Under the pieces are notes generated by a model. It searched no databases and was not told where the DNA came from. It saw only the letters and a list, made by a program, of their open reading frames with translations. A stretch of 20,790 nucleotides of DNA from Apostichopus parvimensis (taxonomy: Eukaryota; Echinodermata; Holothuroidea; Aspidochirotida; Stichopodidae): NCBI GenBank assembly GCA_000934455.1, contig KN887188.1, positions 26,514-47,303 of the forward strand. Direction: 5' to 3'. How positions within the stretch are numbered: position 1 is the first letter of the stretch; every line of letters starts with the position of its first letter. Shown one piece after another: positions 18,618 to 20,790 of this stretch. The position numbers were made by a program, and so were the translations under genes.

Positions 18618-19857
18618 CTTGGAGGAGGTCAGGAGGACAAGGCAGGATTGGATGTTTGAATATTTTCTGGGCTGAATTGGGGTTAATACATGGCCCGATT
18701 GCAACACGTACCATCATGGCATTGGTGTAGTCGATAATCCACATTTTATACTGGATGAAGTTCATGGTCTGTCTTCTCTTCAAAATAATCAGGGAAATTT
18801 GTTTTTACCTAATCTGAGATGTCTGAGTATACTCGAAACGACTTCTCCCTGCGCAATACATACTAGCGCTGGCCACAGAGAGTGTGCAGTGCATACAAAA
18901 AGTACATGTATCTTGGGTTGACCATCCGGTGTGACGTTATTTATATTCTATATCGACTTTCACGTAGCTTGATCCTCATCCCCATCCGTCCTTCAGAGTA
19001 CGTACAAAATGTCTGACTGCATCCCAAATTGGTATTACACTTCTCTTGGGCTATTATAAGGTACAACAAACACGTACTTCTTCAAATTTACGACAGCACG
19101 TTTTGCTTCCTTGAAGGAAACAAAATAGTTTGAAATACAATTTACGAGTAAGCCAATTCGTATTTAGATTTTGCATATTGTGACTACTTCTTTCCAACAT
19201 TTTCTATGCATTTACAACAGCTGGAGTCAACGATCGTTGCTAACAGCCTTCCAACCTTTGACTTCAGATGTCTCAAACTTCCTGAAGGAATTGTGGTGGC
19301 TCGAAGTACTTGAGTACATATATGCTGACGCAGAGTGCGATCGTAAAATATCTTCATAATTCTATCTGAGGTTTAGAAAACTAACAATGAGAGAGTATTA
19401 ATCATAGACAATAGGACTACATTCTATTCTTAAAATGAATAGCTAATTCAGGAAGCGATCATTGTACCTCATATCCTGTCAAAATACGTTCTGTCCAATT
19501 TGGCTGGAATCCCGAATGACATCATACGATAACAAACTACAAAGATAATATCGGATTTTGAAAGTAGAGAGTTGTCGATGACTCTCAGTGTATATTACCG
19601 AATGTTGTGATAGGTGAAGGAGGAAGTTGATAACCCAGTCACGGTATAGAAGCTTTGGTGAATGTTTTGCATACTGACTCACACCACTAATATGATCGCG
19701 TTACGATAAATTTGCCAACTTAATTGTAAGACAAGAAATGTTTGTCACATTTTTCTCTTGTCTTCTTTGTCAATTTATGCCGAGCTGGATTACATTTCAC
19801 GACTTTTGAAGACACTTTCCTGTATGATAAAACCATTGGAGAAAGAAATTTTGCAAA

Positions 19858-20256
19858 ATGGAACATTTTATTCTCCTCTTCATGTGCATTTCTGCCGCTT
19901 TGTATAAAACAAAAGCTAACGGTTTCTGCGCTGATGCCGAGGAGGAAGTCGAGGTAGTCTTTGGAAAAAATCTGACATTACTTTGTAATGCACCCCTTAA
20001 CTGTTCTGATACATTTTGGACTGTACCACCAATGGATTCCGTGGTGGAAAAAGACAATTGCATTCGTGACAACATCTGTTACAATGTGGATAACGGAAAA
20101 CATATTTTAAGCATCTTCAATGCCACTCCAAATGCCACTGGCTATGCTAAATGTAGATGCGATCAAGGAGAAGGTAATAGATCTAAGCTAGTTAATTGTT
20201 TCGAGTTGATCGGGATATGTCAAATGAAGATTAAAACGAGCAACCATCAACCACGA
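19858..20256 (+). CDS. First coding exon of a secreted or membrane Ig-domain protein (5' partial gene)
   Basis: The ATG (AAAATGG context) opens 133 codons. Residues 1 to about 20 form a signal peptide (hydrophobic FILLFMCISAALY, small residues near ANG). Residues 28 to about 120 read as one Ig-like domain: B-strand Cys43 in LTLLC, C-strand Trp54, and F-strand Cys99 in GYAKC, a variant of the usual GxYxC. Extra cysteines at 49, 68, 74, 101, 114 and 121 suggest additional disulphides. Five N-glycosylation sequons (N38, N48, N88, N92, N107) fit an extracellular protein. The frame meets a consensus donor CGA|GTAAGA at 20,256/20,257 in phase 0. Read-through would add only five residues before TAA at 20,272, so splicing is much more likely. 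The downstream exons lie outside the window. The protein may be an Ig-type receptor or a soluble immune or adhesion protein; the sequence does not decide. Confidence 0.7.
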
Positions 20257-20790
20257 GTAAGAATTATCTTTTAATGTTGTCACTATTCAGTTTGTTTCGT
20301 TGTTATAGTTTAACCTCAGATGAGTAGTATATAGATATCTTGGAATTGCACTGTTAGTACAGAATACGTGTCAATTGCTTCCTAAAACTGGTGTCAAATT
20401 ATTGTTTTTCTTGATAGTATGTCTAAATCCCTCTGTTCACAATGATTAGTACCTCATTTTGTTTCCCACTATGTAGAAAACAAAGAAAGATGAATCATTT
20501 CTTTTTTTTTGCAAGAGAAGGTTACAGACTCAGGATAAATGCACAGGAAGGGACTGGGAAAGTTCCATGTATGAACTTGTCTTTAGCGATACGTCATTTT
20601 GTTTTGTATTTAGGGAAATCTGACATTATTTACAGGTGAAAATTCCACAGGATATTCTAAATTATTCCTTTTCCTTTTTGTATGATCCGTTGTAAGGATG
20701 AAGTCTATGCATTCGGGACCCTTAACGTCTCGCGCAAACTAACTGATTTTGTAGTTGGTGACAGGGACTCGCTAGAGGGGGGGGGGGGGG
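20257..20790 (+). other. First intron (5' part) of the Ig-domain gene
   Basis: It starts with the GTAAGA donor. No convincing second exon is seen before the window ends; the open frame at 20,442-20,639 lacks domain features and a good acceptor. Confidence 0.5.
20777..20790 (+). repeat. Poly-G run at the window edge
   Basis: Fourteen G run to the last base. The true length is unknown. Confidence 0.85.

Larger units (their letters stand above)
18044..19857. other. Unique sequence between the duplication and the Ig gene; no supportable gene
   Basis: It includes two poly-G runs (18,173-18,183 and 18,603-18,617). A 62-codon open frame at 19,171-19,359 has no start context, splice support or recognisable domain. 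The last few hundred bases before 19,858 should contain the promoter or 5' UTR of the Ig gene, but I see no clear core promoter motif. Confidence 0.5.

Noticed and set aside
19171-19359. 62-codon open frame, possible upstream exon
   Set aside because: There is no good initiation context or clear donor, and no recognisable domain. A pyrimidine-rich AG occurs at about 19,265 but leads nowhere.

Overview
This is eukaryotic, intron-rich, AT-rich genomic DNA from an animal, most likely a marine invertebrate. It has no operons, bacterial promoters or long uninterrupted genes. Splice sites frame short coding exons, (CA)n and poly-G microsatellites are common, and there are retroelement fragments. 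The palindrome TAGGCCTA occurs exactly at least six times. I associate that motif, and a secreted Ig-domain gene of the kind at the right end, with echinoderms (sea urchins, sea cucumbers). That placement is inference.

The main structure is a direct segmental duplication. Copy A spans about 3,696-9,872 and copy B about 10,987-18,043, with about 1.1 kb of unrelated sequence between them. Each copy carries one paralogue of a gene I cannot assign to any known family. Coding exon 1 encodes a predicted helical protein ending in a glycine-rich run. A phase-0 intron follows, then exon 2 encodes a second helical segment ending at a strong phase-1 donor. Copy B is open across both exons. Copy A has lost 4 bases in exon 2 and hits a stop almost at once, so it is probably a pseudogene or makes a shortened product. 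In exon 1, and in two non-coding blocks of 104 bp and 170 bp, the copies are about 97% identical without indels. The sequence around these blocks has many indels.

The copies differ by later insertions. Copy A carries, at its left edge, a ~190-bp element whose first ~45 bases are almost exactly the 5' end of U2 snRNA. It is flanked by 12-bp target-site duplications, so it looks like a SINE with a U2 snRNA head. Copy B carries a 5'-truncated LINE 3' end (minus strand) with a 5-bp target-site duplication. Intron 2 of the two copies contains unrelated fillings at the same point, and copy B has a further ~400-bp inverted-repeat-rich block.

The first 3.5 kb, the spacer and 18.0-19.9 kb hold no gene I can support. 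At 19,858-20,256 lies the first coding exon of a secreted or membrane Ig-domain protein. The window ends inside its first intron, in a run of 14 G.
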